Source: Hellea sp. (GTDB lineage Bacteria; Pseudomonadota; Alphaproteobacteria; Caulobacterales; Maricaulaceae). From it: 64,000 nucleotides of DNA. How positions within the stretch are numbered: position 1 is the stretch's first letter; each line of letters begins with the position of its first letter. The notes under the pieces are model-generated. The model was given only the letters and a program-made list of their open reading frames with translations, did not search any database and was not told the origin of the DNA. A program made the position numbers and the translations under genes. The stretch is from positions 1-64,000 of the forward strand of contig JABABK010000007.1 in assembly GCA_014238285.1 (NCBI GenBank). Reading direction: 5' to 3'. Positions 9,132 through 18,228 of the stretch are shown here, one piece after another.

Positions 9132-11318
9132 TTAGAAATCCAGACTAATCCCAGCGAAGATCTCACGGGGCTTACCAGGGCGAATTCCAGAGGGACGGCG
9201 TGCGGCCCGGTAAATTTCATCAAACAGGTTTTCGGCCTTTACAGTCAATCGAATAGAATCACTGAGCTGATAGTAAGCATTCGCGTCCACTAACGTGCGG
9301 CCATCAATAGTCTCGTCGTCAGCAATATCGCCTTGCCCGGCAATACTTCTGGTTTTTGAAACTGTGTTTAGCAGGCTGTTAACGCCCCAATTATTACCGG
9401 TGACGCCTAGGTTTAACGTCAATTGATGTTCTGGAACATAAGGCAGCTCATCGCCGCTAAGGACATCACCCCATGCCTCGTAATCACTGCTAAAGTCGTT
9501 CTTAAATTTAGCGTCTGTGTAAGCATATGTCAGTCCAACAGGGAAGCTCAGCGAACCGTCTGTCGCAAACTCATGTGAGGCCGTAACTTCAAGACCTTTA
9601 ACGTTCACATCACCGCCATTATTGCTGTCGCCGACATCGCCTGTGCTACACGGAGAGAAGTTGGTGCAGTCGCCGAGCATATTTGAATAATCATTAAAAT
9701 AGCCAATGACTTCGAGCTTAACACCACTATCGGCGCCGTAACGAACACCTGCTTCATAGACGATAGAACGTTCTGGGTCAGTCCCTTCACGAGACGAGAC
9801 AGATGGGGCGGCAAAACCTTTATGAACGCCGCCAAATACGGCAAGGCTTTCATCGATGTCGTAAATAGCTGCGATAGATGGCAAGAATTCAGAGTAAGAG
9901 TTGTCACGTTCACTGCTGATATCAGCATCAATGCGGTCAGCTCCGTTCCAGCGGGTTTGGTCCGTATCGATAGTTTCAAGACGTCCACCTAAAGTGACGC
10001 TCAGCTTATCCCACTCAATTCGGTCCTCAACATATAGAGCAATGGCATCAGCATACGATAAGCGGTTTGCTTGTGTCCCAGGCGCTGCCGCCATGGTCCG
10101 AACCAGGTTCCTGTTTTGCATTTGATATCCGTCCTGATGCTGGAAACGATCAACGCTATCTTTATGAAAGCGCGCTGAGGCAACAAGATTGTGAGTGATA
10201 TCTTTCATCTTCACTGATCCCGAAAGAGCTGTCTGGATGCCCTTAGAGTAATAGGTACGATTGTTGGCCCGAACTCGCAGCTCTTCTCCCGCAACGCTAT
10301 CGACTAGCCCTTTTAAAAGATCGACATTATCCTCTGTGACACCGTCATGAAGCTTATACCAGTTACGGGCAAACTCGGTGCGGTAGGCTATCGTGGTTAA
10401 TCCCCAGTTTTCGCCCAGCGAAATACGATGCGTGGCCTGATAGGTTTGATGATCATTATTCATTTGGTCAATTTGGCTGGCCGCATAGCGCTGATAAGGG
10501 TCGACATCGAAATCTTCTTGAAGGAGACCTAAGTAGGTTTCGTCGGAAACCTCGTCTTTGGTCTCGAGCTTCAGCTCAAGGCTATGATCGCCGTTATTGG
10601 AGTATAGCCCAAATTTGGCAACATAGTCTTCAATGTCAAAACCTGTATTACCATTGGGAACGGTTTTAAATCCGTCGGCATGATCTTGATAGGTCTCCAC
10701 CAAAAACCCAGCATCAAAAGCTCCCAAGGATTTACGCCCGCCGGCCCAAGCATGTACTTTATTGTGACCTAAGTCAGAGACGAGAATGTTAGCATGTGCA
10801 GCCGCCTCTTCTGTCGGAATTGGGGTTGAGAAAAAGTTGATTGCGCCAGCGGTTGTGTTGGGACCATATTTGGTTGTCGCGGGGCCTTTGGTCACTTCTA
10901 CCGCGTTCATACGGCCTGTTACCGGGAAATAATACGCGGAAGGTGATGCATATGGCGCGGGCGCCATTAAAACGCCGTCTTCCATAATCACGACTTTGCC
11001 GGAGCGCTCCGCGCCAGAACCACGAAGTCCAATATTGGGACGAAGGCCGTAACCATCTTCTTCTTGTACGTTAACACCCGGTACATTGCGCAAGACGCGG
11101 TGAATATCGCTATAGTTCTGCTTTTTAAGCTCTTCCTGTCCAATGAAGGACACAGCGCCGGCAATATCGTCAATATTCTGAACGCTACCAACGACTGTAA
11201 TCTCATCTATTTGATTAAGACTATTTTTGTGATCATTCGCAAAAGCAGACGTTGCGGATAAGGATAAGGATAAGGATAAAATGGAACCAGTCAGGAGACA
11301 TATTTTTTTATAAGACAC
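9132..11318 (-). CDS. TonB-dependent receptor, FecA-like siderophore/iron uptake
   Basis: Signal peptide, TonB box region (IDEITVVGSV), plug domain (LRNVPGVNVQEEDGYGLRPNIGLRG..VLMAPAPYASPSAYYFP), C-terminal ...GISLDF. Confidence 0.92.
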   Translation of the reverse strand: MSYKKICLLTGSILSLSLSLSATSAFANDHKNSLNQIDEITVVGSVQNIDDIAGAVSFIGQEELKKQNYSDIHRVLRNVPGVNVQEEDGYGLRPNIGLRGSGAERSGKVVIMEDGVLMAPAPYASPSAYYFPVTGRMNAVEVTKGPATTKYGPNTTAGAINFFSTPIPTEEAAAHANILVSDLGHNKVHAWAGGRKSLGAFDAGFLVETYQDHADGFKTVPNGNTGFDIEDYVAKFGLYSNNGDHSLELKLETKDEVSDETYLGLLQEDFDVDPYQRYAASQIDQMNNDHQTYQATHRISLGENWGLTTIAYRTEFARNWYKLHDGVTEDNVDLLKGLVDSVAGEELRVRANNRTYYSKGIQTALSGSVKMKDITHNLVASARFHKDSVDRFQHQDGYQMQNRNLVRTMAAAPGTQANRLSYADAIALYVEDRIEWDKLSVTLGGRLETIDTDQTRWNGADRIDADISSERDNSYSEFLPSIAAIYDIDESLAVFGGVHKGFAAPSVSSREGTDPERSIVYEAGVRYGADSGVKLEVIGYFNDYSNMLGDCTNFSPCSTGDVGDSNNGGDVNVKGLEVTASHEFATDGSLSFPVGLTYAYTDAKFKNDFSSDYEAWGDVLSGDELPYVPEHQLTLNLGVTGNNWGVNSLLNTVSKTRSIAGQGDIADDETIDGRTLVDANAYYQLSDSIRLTVKAENLFDEIYRAARRPSGIRPGKPREIFAGISLDF
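11256..11279. repeat. 4 x GGATAA hexanucleotide tandem repeat inside the signal-peptide region of the TonB-dependent receptor
   Basis: Plus strand: gcGGATAAGGATAAGGATAAGGATAAaatg; encodes the LSLSLSLS run on the minus strand. Confidence 0.95.
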
Positions 11319-11333
11319 TTACTTTTCTCTTCT

Positions 11334-11355
11334 TGCGAACTATTCTCAATTGCGA
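11334..11355. promoter_or_regulatory. Fur-like/iron-responsive operator candidate 1
   Basis: TGCGAACTATTCTCAATTGCGA, upstream of an iron-type TonB receptor; resembles alphaproteobacterial Fur boxes. Confidence 0.5.
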
Positions 11356-11383
11356 AATGAGCGTATAGCTAACTCTTTTTTTA

Positions 11384-11406
11384 TGCGCAAGTGAGAATTA
11401 GTCGCA
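11384..11406. promoter_or_regulatory. Fur-like/iron-responsive operator candidate 2, opposite orientation
   Basis: TGCGCAAGTGAGAATTAGTCGCA; resembles the reverse complement of site 1 (TCGCAATTGAGAATAGTTCGCA). Confidence 0.45.
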
Positions 11407-11490
11407 AACAGTGGTTTTCTTTTGTCAGATTGTCGCGGCGGCTTGCGAAGCCCTTGTTTGTCCTGCTAAACCGCTCGAAATGGAGCCCCA

Positions 11491-12105
11491 ATGGAAAACT
11501 TGTTAAACACCCCGGCCACCGTCGTCCTGATCATCGTCAACGTCATTGTCAGCTATATTGGCTTTACACAAAAAGACTTTTTTGAACGCAATGTTTTCTG
11601 GATCGCGCCGATCCGTGAACAAGGGCAATGGGAGCGATTTGTCTCCTCGGCTTTTTTGCACGTCAATGGGATTCATCTTTTCATTAATATGTTTGTCCTG
11701 TATGAATTTGGGCGCATTTTAGAAACGGTTCTTGGAACGCCCGGATTTATTATCCTGTATGTCGCTTCGCTCTTAGCCGGAAATGCATGGGAATTTTTCG
11801 CCAATAAAAACAAGCCCAATTACCGAGCCGTCGGCGCGTCCGGCGCGACATCCGGTATCATCCTTGCGTTTTGCCTGTTCTTCCCGTTCGCCACACTTCT
11901 ATTATTTTTTATTATTCCCATGTGGGCGATCGTGCTCGCGGTTTTGTTTATGATTGGCAGCTTTATTTTATCAAAACGAGAGGGAAACATTATCGCACAC
12001 GGGGCCCATCTTGGCGGCGCTATCGCCGGGCTAGTGGTGGCTATTGTGTTCAGGCCAAATGCATGGGGTGAGTTACTGCGGCAGGTCGTTGAGCGAATTG
12101 GGTAA
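11491..12105 (+). CDS. rhomboid family intramembrane serine protease
   Basis: FLHVNGIHLFINMFVLYEFGRILE; catalytic GASGATSG; HGAHLGGAIAGL. Confidence 0.9.
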   Translation: MENLLNTPATVVLIIVNVIVSYIGFTQKDFFERNVFWIAPIREQGQWERFVSSAFLHVNGIHLFINMFVLYEFGRILETVLGTPGFIILYVASLLAGNAWEFFANKNKPNYRAVGASGATSGIILAFCLFFPFATLLLFFIIPMWAIVLAVLFMIGSFILSKREGNIIAHGAHLGGAIAGLVVAIVFRPNAWGELLRQVVERIG

Positions 12106-12106
12106 T

Positions 12107-12685
12107 TTAGGCCTCGATAAACCTCTCTACGGCGCCCAACACTAGAGGCCGCCAATCTATACCTGGCAAAGCTTCAGCAACAGCGTGATGTCGCAGGCTG
12201 ACAAAGCCATGCATCAGCGCCCAGACCTCTAGGGCCTTCTTTTGTTTATCTTCAAGGTTGGCGTCAGATGGTAAAATAATCGATGTGAACGATACAAGCC
12301 GGTCAAAAGCGATAGCGCTCGCTGTGCGCGCTGCTTCTGATGGATGATAACTCGCGCCAGCTTCACCAAATATCAGTTGGTAGTGCGCCTTATGGTTTTC
12401 AGCGATGTCAAGATAGCGTCCACAAGCGGCTAAGACAGAACCACGAGAATCGCCCAGGTCATCAACCTCCACCGCAGCGGAAACCATTTCAAAACCCTCT
12501 ATATAGAGCGCCTCTAATAGGCCATCCTTGCCCTTAAAATGGCTATAAATGCCAATTGTTGAAACACCCGCCTTTGCCGCAATAGCTCTAACACTGAGCG
12601 CAGAAACACCGCCTTGAAGGAAAAGCTCTGAGGCCGCCTCAAGAATTTTTCCCTTATTGGTATGTGCGGCCTCTATCACGGTCAT
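12107..12685 (-). CDS. TetR/AcrR family transcriptional regulator
   Basis: KILEAASELFLQGGVSALSVRAIAAKAGVSTIGIYSHFKGKDGLLEALY. Confidence 0.93.
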   Translation of the reverse strand: MTVIEAAHTNKGKILEAASELFLQGGVSALSVRAIAAKAGVSTIGIYSHFKGKDGLLEALYIEGFEMVSAAVEVDDLGDSRGSVLAACGRYLDIAENHKAHYQLIFGEAGASYHPSEAARTASAIAFDRLVSFTSIILPSDANLEDKQKKALEVWALMHGFVSLRHHAVAEALPGIDWRPLVLGAVERFIEA

Positions 12686-12707
12686 TTAGAATCTTTCTTG
12701 ACAAACT

Positions 12708-12743
12708 ATAACGCTGTTATATATAGAGGTATAACAGCGTTAT
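12708..12743. promoter_or_regulatory. TetR-family operator pair overlapping the promoter of the 12777 gene
   Basis: ATAACGCTGTTATA-TATAGAGG-TATAACAGCGTTAT: perfect 14-bp inverted repeat, each arm itself palindromic (ATAACnnnGTTAT). TTGACA at 12698-12703 with a TATATA-like -10 about 16-17 nt downstream. Confidence 0.82.
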
Positions 12744-12776
12744 ATGCAATAGAAAATTTCACACGCAGAGAACATT

Positions 12777-14174
12777 ATGACCCACGAAACAATTGAAGCG
12801 GATTATATCATCGTCGGTAGCGGCGCCGTTGGCATGGCCTTCGCCGATGTAATCTTATCAGAAACAGATGCCAGCATCGCCATCATCGACCGCCATCACA
12901 AGCCGGGCGGGCACTGGAATGTGGCTTATCCATTTGTGACCCTGCACCAACCGTCAGCCTATTACGGCGTTTCCTCTCGCGAGCTTAGCAGCGGACTAAA
13001 AGACGAAGTCGGCCTGAACCAAGGGCTTTACGATCTCGCAACAGGTGCAGAAGTCAGTGCTTATTTTGAAAATGTTATGCGCCAAACATTTCTCCCTTCC
13101 GGGCGGGTTCAATATTTTCCGCTATGCGACTATAAGGGCGATGGTCAGTTCGAACACACGATCACAGGCAAAACCTATCAGTCGACAGCCCATAAAAAGA
13201 CCATTGACTGCACGTTTCTAAATACATCCGTTCCCTCAACGCACACACCAAATTTTTCGATCGAAGATGGTGTCAATTTTAGACCGCTGAACGATCTACC
13301 CTTTATCAAGGAACCGCCAGAGGGCTATATTGTTATTGGCGGCGGTAAAACCGGAATCGATGCCTGTCTATGGCTTTTAGAACACAAGGTTGATCCTGAC
13401 AAAATCCAGTGGGTCATATCGCGGGACGCCTGGCTCCTAAACCGCAGAAACACCCAACCAACCCTGGAGTTTTTCGAAGATACGATTGGGGCGCAGGCCA
13501 ATCAATTTGAAGCGATTGCGGGCGCCGAAACAATAACCGATATGTTTGATCGCCTTGAGACTTGCGGATATTTTCTGCGCCTCGATCCAAATGTCAGGCC
13601 GTCCATGTTTCACGGCGCAACCATTAGTGAAATGGAACTTGAGGAACTTCGCAAGATTAAAAACATTGTGCGCTTTGGCCGGGTTCAAAACCTGGGACTC
13701 CACAAAATCATTCTCGATAACGGCGAGATTGCCACAAGCCCGAAACACCTTCATGTCGATTGCTCCGCCAGCGCCATATCAAATGAAGAGACCAAGCCTA
13801 TTTTCGAAGGCGATCTAATCACGCCTCAAATGGTGCGCTCTTATCAGCCGGTTTTTAGTGCAGCCTTTATCGCCCATGTTGAAGCGGCCTATGATAATGA
13901 TGGCAAGAAAAACGAAATATGCGGCGTGGTGCCCCTGCCCAATAAAGACACAGATTATATAAAGTTCACATCGGCGTTTATGAAGAACCAATATATATGG
14001 TCACAAGACCCGGAGCTGCAGACATGGCTGTTTAACAATCGTCTGGATGGGTTTAGCCATGTTGTCGCCGCCGTTGACAAAGATGATGACAAAAAAATGG
14101 CAATTCTCAAAAAACTTCGCGATAATGCCATGCCCGCAGTCGCTAAACTTATGCAATTCAACGCTCAAATTTAA
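12777..14174 (+). CDS. FAD/NAD(P)-binding oxidoreductase (flavin monooxygenase-like)
   Basis: N-terminal ADYIIVGSGAVGMAFADVIL; second dinucleotide motif YIVIGGGKTGIDACLWLLEH. Confidence 0.82.
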   Translation: MTHETIEADYIIVGSGAVGMAFADVILSETDASIAIIDRHHKPGGHWNVAYPFVTLHQPSAYYGVSSRELSSGLKDEVGLNQGLYDLATGAEVSAYFENVMRQTFLPSGRVQYFPLCDYKGDGQFEHTITGKTYQSTAHKKTIDCTFLNTSVPSTHTPNFSIEDGVNFRPLNDLPFIKEPPEGYIVIGGGKTGIDACLWLLEHKVDPDKIQWVISRDAWLLNRRNTQPTLEFFEDTIGAQANQFEAIAGAETITDMFDRLETCGYFLRLDPNVRPSMFHGATISEMELEELRKIKNIVRFGRVQNLGLHKIILDNGEIATSPKHLHVDCSASAISNEETKPIFEGDLITPQMVRSYQPVFSAAFIAHVEAAYDNDGKKNEICGVVPLPNKDTDYIKFTSAFMKNQYIWSQDPELQTWLFNNRLDGFSHVVAAVDKDDDKKMAILKKLRDNAMPAVAKLMQFNAQI

Positions 14175-14185
14175 TAGGTATTCCC

Positions 14186-15268
14186 ATGACAGAATTACAA
14201 TCCCGAAAAACTGACTTGCACGAAACTCAGCTCATCGAGACAGATATCCCCGAAATCTCAGACGGAGAAATTTCTCTGAAAATCGACCGCTTTGCTTTCA
14301 CTTCCAACAACATCACCTACGGTGTAGCGGGCGATATGTTGGGGTACTGGCAGTTCTTTCCGCCTAAGGCTTCAAACACAGACGGATGGGGATTACTGCC
14401 GGTCTGGGGCTTTGCCGATGTCATTGAGTCAAAAGCAGACGGCATTCCCGTCGGCGATCGCATCTTCGGATATTTCCCGCCTGCAACCCACACTAAAATG
14501 AAACCCGTAAAAATCTCGGACTCAAGCTTCATAGAAGGCGCAGACCACCGATCACAGCTTCCGCCAGGCTATAACCGTTATTCCCGCGTCAGCGGAGAGC
14601 CCGGTTACAATGCGGCCATGGATGATATGCGCATGCTGTTATTCCCGCTGCACATCACATCATTTTGCCTACATGATTGCCTGTCTGATGCCGATTGGTT
14701 TGGCGCGGAACAAGTCCTGATTGTCAGCGCATCAAGCAAGACCAGCCTTGGACTTGCCTATGCGCTTCACAGTGATGATCAAGCACCCTCAGTAGCCGGT
14801 ATAACCTCGGCTCGTAATTTGGAATTTGTCAATGGTCTTGGATATTACGATGATGCCACGACTTATGATGCGGTTGATCAAATCAAAAACGTTCCCACCG
14901 CGATTGTCGACATGTCCGGTAATGCGGAAATTCTGGGACAGATTCGTGCGCGTCTCGGCGATAATATGAAGCAATGCATCAATGTTGGCTTCACCCACTG
15001 GGAAGACCTCAATCCTGCTGACGCAGCGGGTCAAGACGACCGCACCTCAATGTTCTTCGCGCCGGGCCATATCCAAAAACGCATGAAAGATTGGGGAGCG
15101 GCTGAGTTTCAAAAGCGCTCAATGGGCTTTATGATGAAATCCATTATGGCCAGCCATACTTGGCTTAAGGTCAAAAAAATCGATGGCGTCGACGGACTCG
15201 CGGAAATCTATCAAGACGTCTGTGATGGTAAAATACCCGCCAATGAAGGGATTATTGTGAAGGTTTAA
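14186..15268 (+). CDS. DUF2855 family protein (MDR/quinone-oxidoreductase-like)
   Basis: LKIDRFAFTSNNITYGVAGDMLGYWQFFPP...GWGLLPVWGFADVIES..GVPVGDRIFGYFPPATH pattern. Confidence 0.78.
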   Translation: MTELQSRKTDLHETQLIETDIPEISDGEISLKIDRFAFTSNNITYGVAGDMLGYWQFFPPKASNTDGWGLLPVWGFADVIESKADGIPVGDRIFGYFPPATHTKMKPVKISDSSFIEGADHRSQLPPGYNRYSRVSGEPGYNAAMDDMRMLLFPLHITSFCLHDCLSDADWFGAEQVLIVSASSKTSLGLAYALHSDDQAPSVAGITSARNLEFVNGLGYYDDATTYDAVDQIKNVPTAIVDMSGNAEILGQIRARLGDNMKQCINVGFTHWEDLNPADAAGQDDRTSMFFAPGHIQKRMKDWGAAEFQKRSMGFMMKSIMASHTWLKVKKIDGVDGLAEIYQDVCDGKIPANEGIIVKV

Positions 15269-15331
15269 CCGATGAGAGAAACGCGTCTTCCCTTGCTAGC
15301 GGGGGAGAACAATTCAAACCCAACGAAGACA

Positions 15332-15985
15332 TTATTGTAAAGGTTTTGCACCTTGCAGCTTTGTAGGCTTAGCCTGCATCAATAATTGATGAGTTTCACT
15401 CGCCTCTGCCCAAGACTTTGGCAGAAAATGCCTGCCGTCTCGGTGTAACCGAATAGCTTCTTTAACTTGAAATGCTGCGGTCCCGAAAGGGACAGCGCCA
15501 ACACCCGTCCCCAATCCAGGCATGGCGATAGTATTGACGTGGTCTTTTATACGCTCCCCTTTTTGAACGCCGTCCCGAAAGACCCCTTCTCGAAGAACCA
15601 TTATTACGGCCCGCATTGCTAAGTATGGATTGATTGTATCTGGACCTAAAAACATAGGCACTCTCATCGTTGGAGCAGCAATTAAATATGGGGTTTCGTT
15701 ATCTCTAGTTTCGACAACTTCAGCGGCGCCCACTGGTAATTCTCCATGCCAGTATTTTAGAATTGCCATCCGAACATTATCTTGAACAATATCTCCAAAC
15801 CGCCATGTGTACCAAGCATCTATACCGCCATCCATAAACCCAAAACTATTGGCTGGACTAACCATTGCGTCGCATTCGACATCAAAAATTGAACCTCGAT
15901 GAATCGACACTTCGTCCAGATCAGAGCAGTGCATTTCAAAAGCGTCTGCTAATGCCTCTTCTGTAGCTGTCAGAATGAATTTCAT
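15332..15985 (-). CDS. macro domain protein (ADP-ribose-binding fold)
   Basis: IHRGSIFDVECDAMVSPANSFGFMDGGIDAWYTWRFG...IAAPTMRVP...VNTIAMPGLGTGVGAVPF. Start set at MKFILTATEE. Confidence 0.8.
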   Translation of the reverse strand: MKFILTATEEALADAFEMHCSDLDEVSIHRGSIFDVECDAMVSPANSFGFMDGGIDAWYTWRFGDIVQDNVRMAILKYWHGELPVGAAEVVETRDNETPYLIAAPTMRVPMFLGPDTINPYLAMRAVIMVLREGVFRDGVQKGERIKDHVNTIAMPGLGTGVGAVPFGTAAFQVKEAIRLHRDGRHFLPKSWAEASETHQLLMQAKPTKLQGAKPLQ

Positions 15986-16093
15986 TGTAAGATCGTACAA
16001 TAAATAGAGCGCTGTTTGAACAAAAAACCTCAATTATAGCCAAGTTTATTCGATGAAGAATTAAACGTGAAATGCACGCATGGCTGAATATAT

Positions 16094-16918
16094 TTAGTCT
16101 TCACCCGCTTCATATTGATCCGCGAGTTGTGCGCCAAATTGCGCGGCCATTGCAAATAGTTTTTCAGGCTCGCTTTGGCGCATTTTTGCAAGTTCTAGCT
16201 CCATGCCCTCAGCGCAAATCAGTTCGGGGACATTATCCGAAACCGCCTTTAAAATAGCGGCGGCGCAATCCATCGGATCATCACCATTTTCGATATTGTC
16301 ATCTGATTTACCGCGCTTTGAGCCATCTTTTGTCAAAGCGTTGCGGGACACATTCGTTGCGACAGAGCCCGGCAGGATATTTGTAACCTTGATATTGTGA
16401 CGAAGCTCTACCTCAGTCCGAAGCGCGTCCATATATCCGATCAGGCCGTGCTTGGCGGCGCTATAAGCTGTTCGCAAGGGTGAGCCAATGCGTCCGGCCA
16501 CTGAACTGATCGCCACAATATGCGCCCCGCCAGCTTCGACCATTTTTGGCAGTTGCAATTGGGTTAGCCATATCGGCGCAATGAGGTCAATCTTGATAAG
16601 ATCAGTGTGAATTTGAGGGTGGGTATGTATAGCCAGACTGCGCTGGCTAATCCCGGCATTATTAATCAATATATCAACCCGGCCTTTCCACGCCCAAGCC
16701 GTCTCGACATGGGCTTCTAGGTTCTCATAATTTGTCACTTCGAAAGGTAGGATTAAGCTGTCTGTTGATAGTTCTGCTTTAACCGCTTTTAGTGCCTCTA
16801 CACGACGGCCTGATAAAATAATATTGGCGCCCGCCGCTGAAAAGGTTTGGGCAAGAGCGGCCCCAATCCCGGATGAAGCTCCGGTTATCCAAATAGTTTT
16901 GTTTTTAAATTCACTCAT
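16094..16918 (-). CDS. SDR family NAD(P)-dependent oxidoreductase
   Basis: KTIWITGASSGIGAALAQTFSAAGANIILSGRR; NNAGIS; YSAAKHGLIGYMDALR. Confidence 0.93.
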   Translation of the reverse strand: MSEFKNKTIWITGASSGIGAALAQTFSAAGANIILSGRRVEALKAVKAELSTDSLILPFEVTNYENLEAHVETAWAWKGRVDILINNAGISQRSLAIHTHPQIHTDLIKIDLIAPIWLTQLQLPKMVEAGGAHIVAISSVAGRIGSPLRTAYSAAKHGLIGYMDALRTEVELRHNIKVTNILPGSVATNVSRNALTKDGSKRGKSDDNIENGDDPMDCAAAILKAVSDNVPELICAEGMELELAKMRQSEPEKLFAMAAQFGAQLADQYEAGED

Positions 16919-16978
16919 TCAATAGCCCCTTATGATCTAGATAGAAGCTACTCCAACTTTGAGTGTGGCCCAAGAAAA

Positions 16979-17000
16979 AACCCTGACCAAAGCCAGGGTT
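16979..17000 (-). terminator. Rho-independent terminator downstream of the 17025 lipoprotein gene
   Basis: AACCCTGgctttggtCAGGGTT followed by a T-run on the minus strand. Confidence 0.8.
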
Positions 17001-17024
17001 TTCAAAATAAGCTGTTAGTTAGCC

Positions 17025-17639
17025 CTATCCATCTTGCTCCGGGAAAACCATAACGGGGCTTAAGTTTTGCAGAATTTCGCGAGCGTTAAAGCGGTTATCC
17101 GCCCCCGCGCTGCTACCATGTCCAAACATAACTTCGGCGCTGGCACGATATTTCGTAGTTTCACGAACATTGTAATTGTTGAAAAACGGGTCTTGGTTAT
17201 AACCCATAAAGCCCCAGCCGCGGCTTCTACCAAATGGTCTTTGGAAATAGCTATAACGGTTATAGGCGCTCCAGCCATAACGCGGCCGATAAAACGAATA
17301 GCTGAAATAAGGATCATAAAAACCATGGCTTAATCCCGGCGAAACTCTAACCCGTGAGTTCTTTTCTGTGTCACGATTGGCCAGAGTGAAATTCTCATAG
17401 CCTTTCTCGACAGCCATTTCGGCGGCGCGGTAGAGCAAATAGTTTTCAACTGTCTCGCGGTCGGTCAGGGAGTTGCCCCCAAATGTAACGCGGGCCGTTT
17501 TATTATCCAGCATAGTCTGTGAATAACCATCGAAACCGCCAGGTTTAGACGCGGCTTGATAGGGTGTTGTTGTGGCGCAGGCCGCTAATAAAATAGTCGC
17601 GGACGCGGCAAGAACGAGATGACGCATAGCTTTCATCAA
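17025..17639 (-). CDS. CC0125/CC1285-like lipoprotein of unknown function
   Basis: Lipobox LLAACATT; DGYSQTMLDNKTARVTFGGNSLTDRETVENYLLYRAAEMAVEKGYENFTL. Confidence 0.7.
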   Translation of the reverse strand: MMKAMRHLVLAASATILLAACATTTPYQAASKPGGFDGYSQTMLDNKTARVTFGGNSLTDRETVENYLLYRAAEMAVEKGYENFTLANRDTEKNSRVRVSPGLSHGFYDPYFSYSFYRPRYGWSAYNRYSYFQRPFGRSRGWGFMGYNQDPFFNNYNVRETTKYRASAEVMFGHGSSAGADNRFNAREILQNLSPVMVFPEQDG

Positions 17640-17760
17640 TGTCTCCTTTACGAGGATATAGTTTAACTCTAGCGCCCCGTCCCTGAACGCACACTGAAAA
17701 CATAGGGGGAATTGTTAACTTTTGCAAGAAAACCAACTGCAATTGATTCTCACTTTTAGG

Positions 17761-18228
17761 TTACCGCAGAAATCGCGCCGCCCATAAAGCGACTAAAAGA
17801 GAGCTTATCATCCCTATAATTGCGGCTATTTTCGGTAACTCCCCTAAGGCCAATAGATAGTAACAAAACGGAATCCACGGCAGTACCAATAAAATGACAA
17901 CCACAGCCCGCAAGCGGCTAAGCGGTACTCTAATCGCGCGTTTAGCATAGCTGGCAATTAGGCCCATAGGCACAAAGACCAATCCGCCAATGCCGAAACA
18001 AAGCGCAAACGCCGATAATAAATGCATAATGCCTGTATCATTTTCCGCAAACCCCGCAAATGCATAGGCACTTGCGGCTAAGGCACAGAGCGTCAAAATC
18101 AAACAAAGACCAAAAATCAATTTGGAGAAAAAATCTCCTGAACCTACAGCGTTATCATCGCTGTCAAATGATATGACACGCTGTAAGGCTTCGTCCTCAG
18201 ATTCAGTCATTACGCTGATCAGGCTCAT
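17761..18228 (-). CDS. hypothetical multi-TM membrane protein
   Basis: Long hydrophobic segments; overlaps the 18203 ORF end by 26 nt. Confidence 0.6.
   Translation of the reverse strand: MSLISVMTESEDEALQRVISFDSDDNAVGSGDFFSKLIFGLCLILTLCALAASAYAFAGFAENDTGIMHLLSAFALCFGIGGLVFVPMGLIASYAKRAIRVPLSRLRAVVVILLVLPWIPFCYYLLALGELPKIAAIIGMISSLLVALWAARFLR

Noticed and set aside
9605-9988. 127-aa minus ORF inside the TonB receptor
   Set aside because: Alternative frame of a strongly supported receptor CDS.
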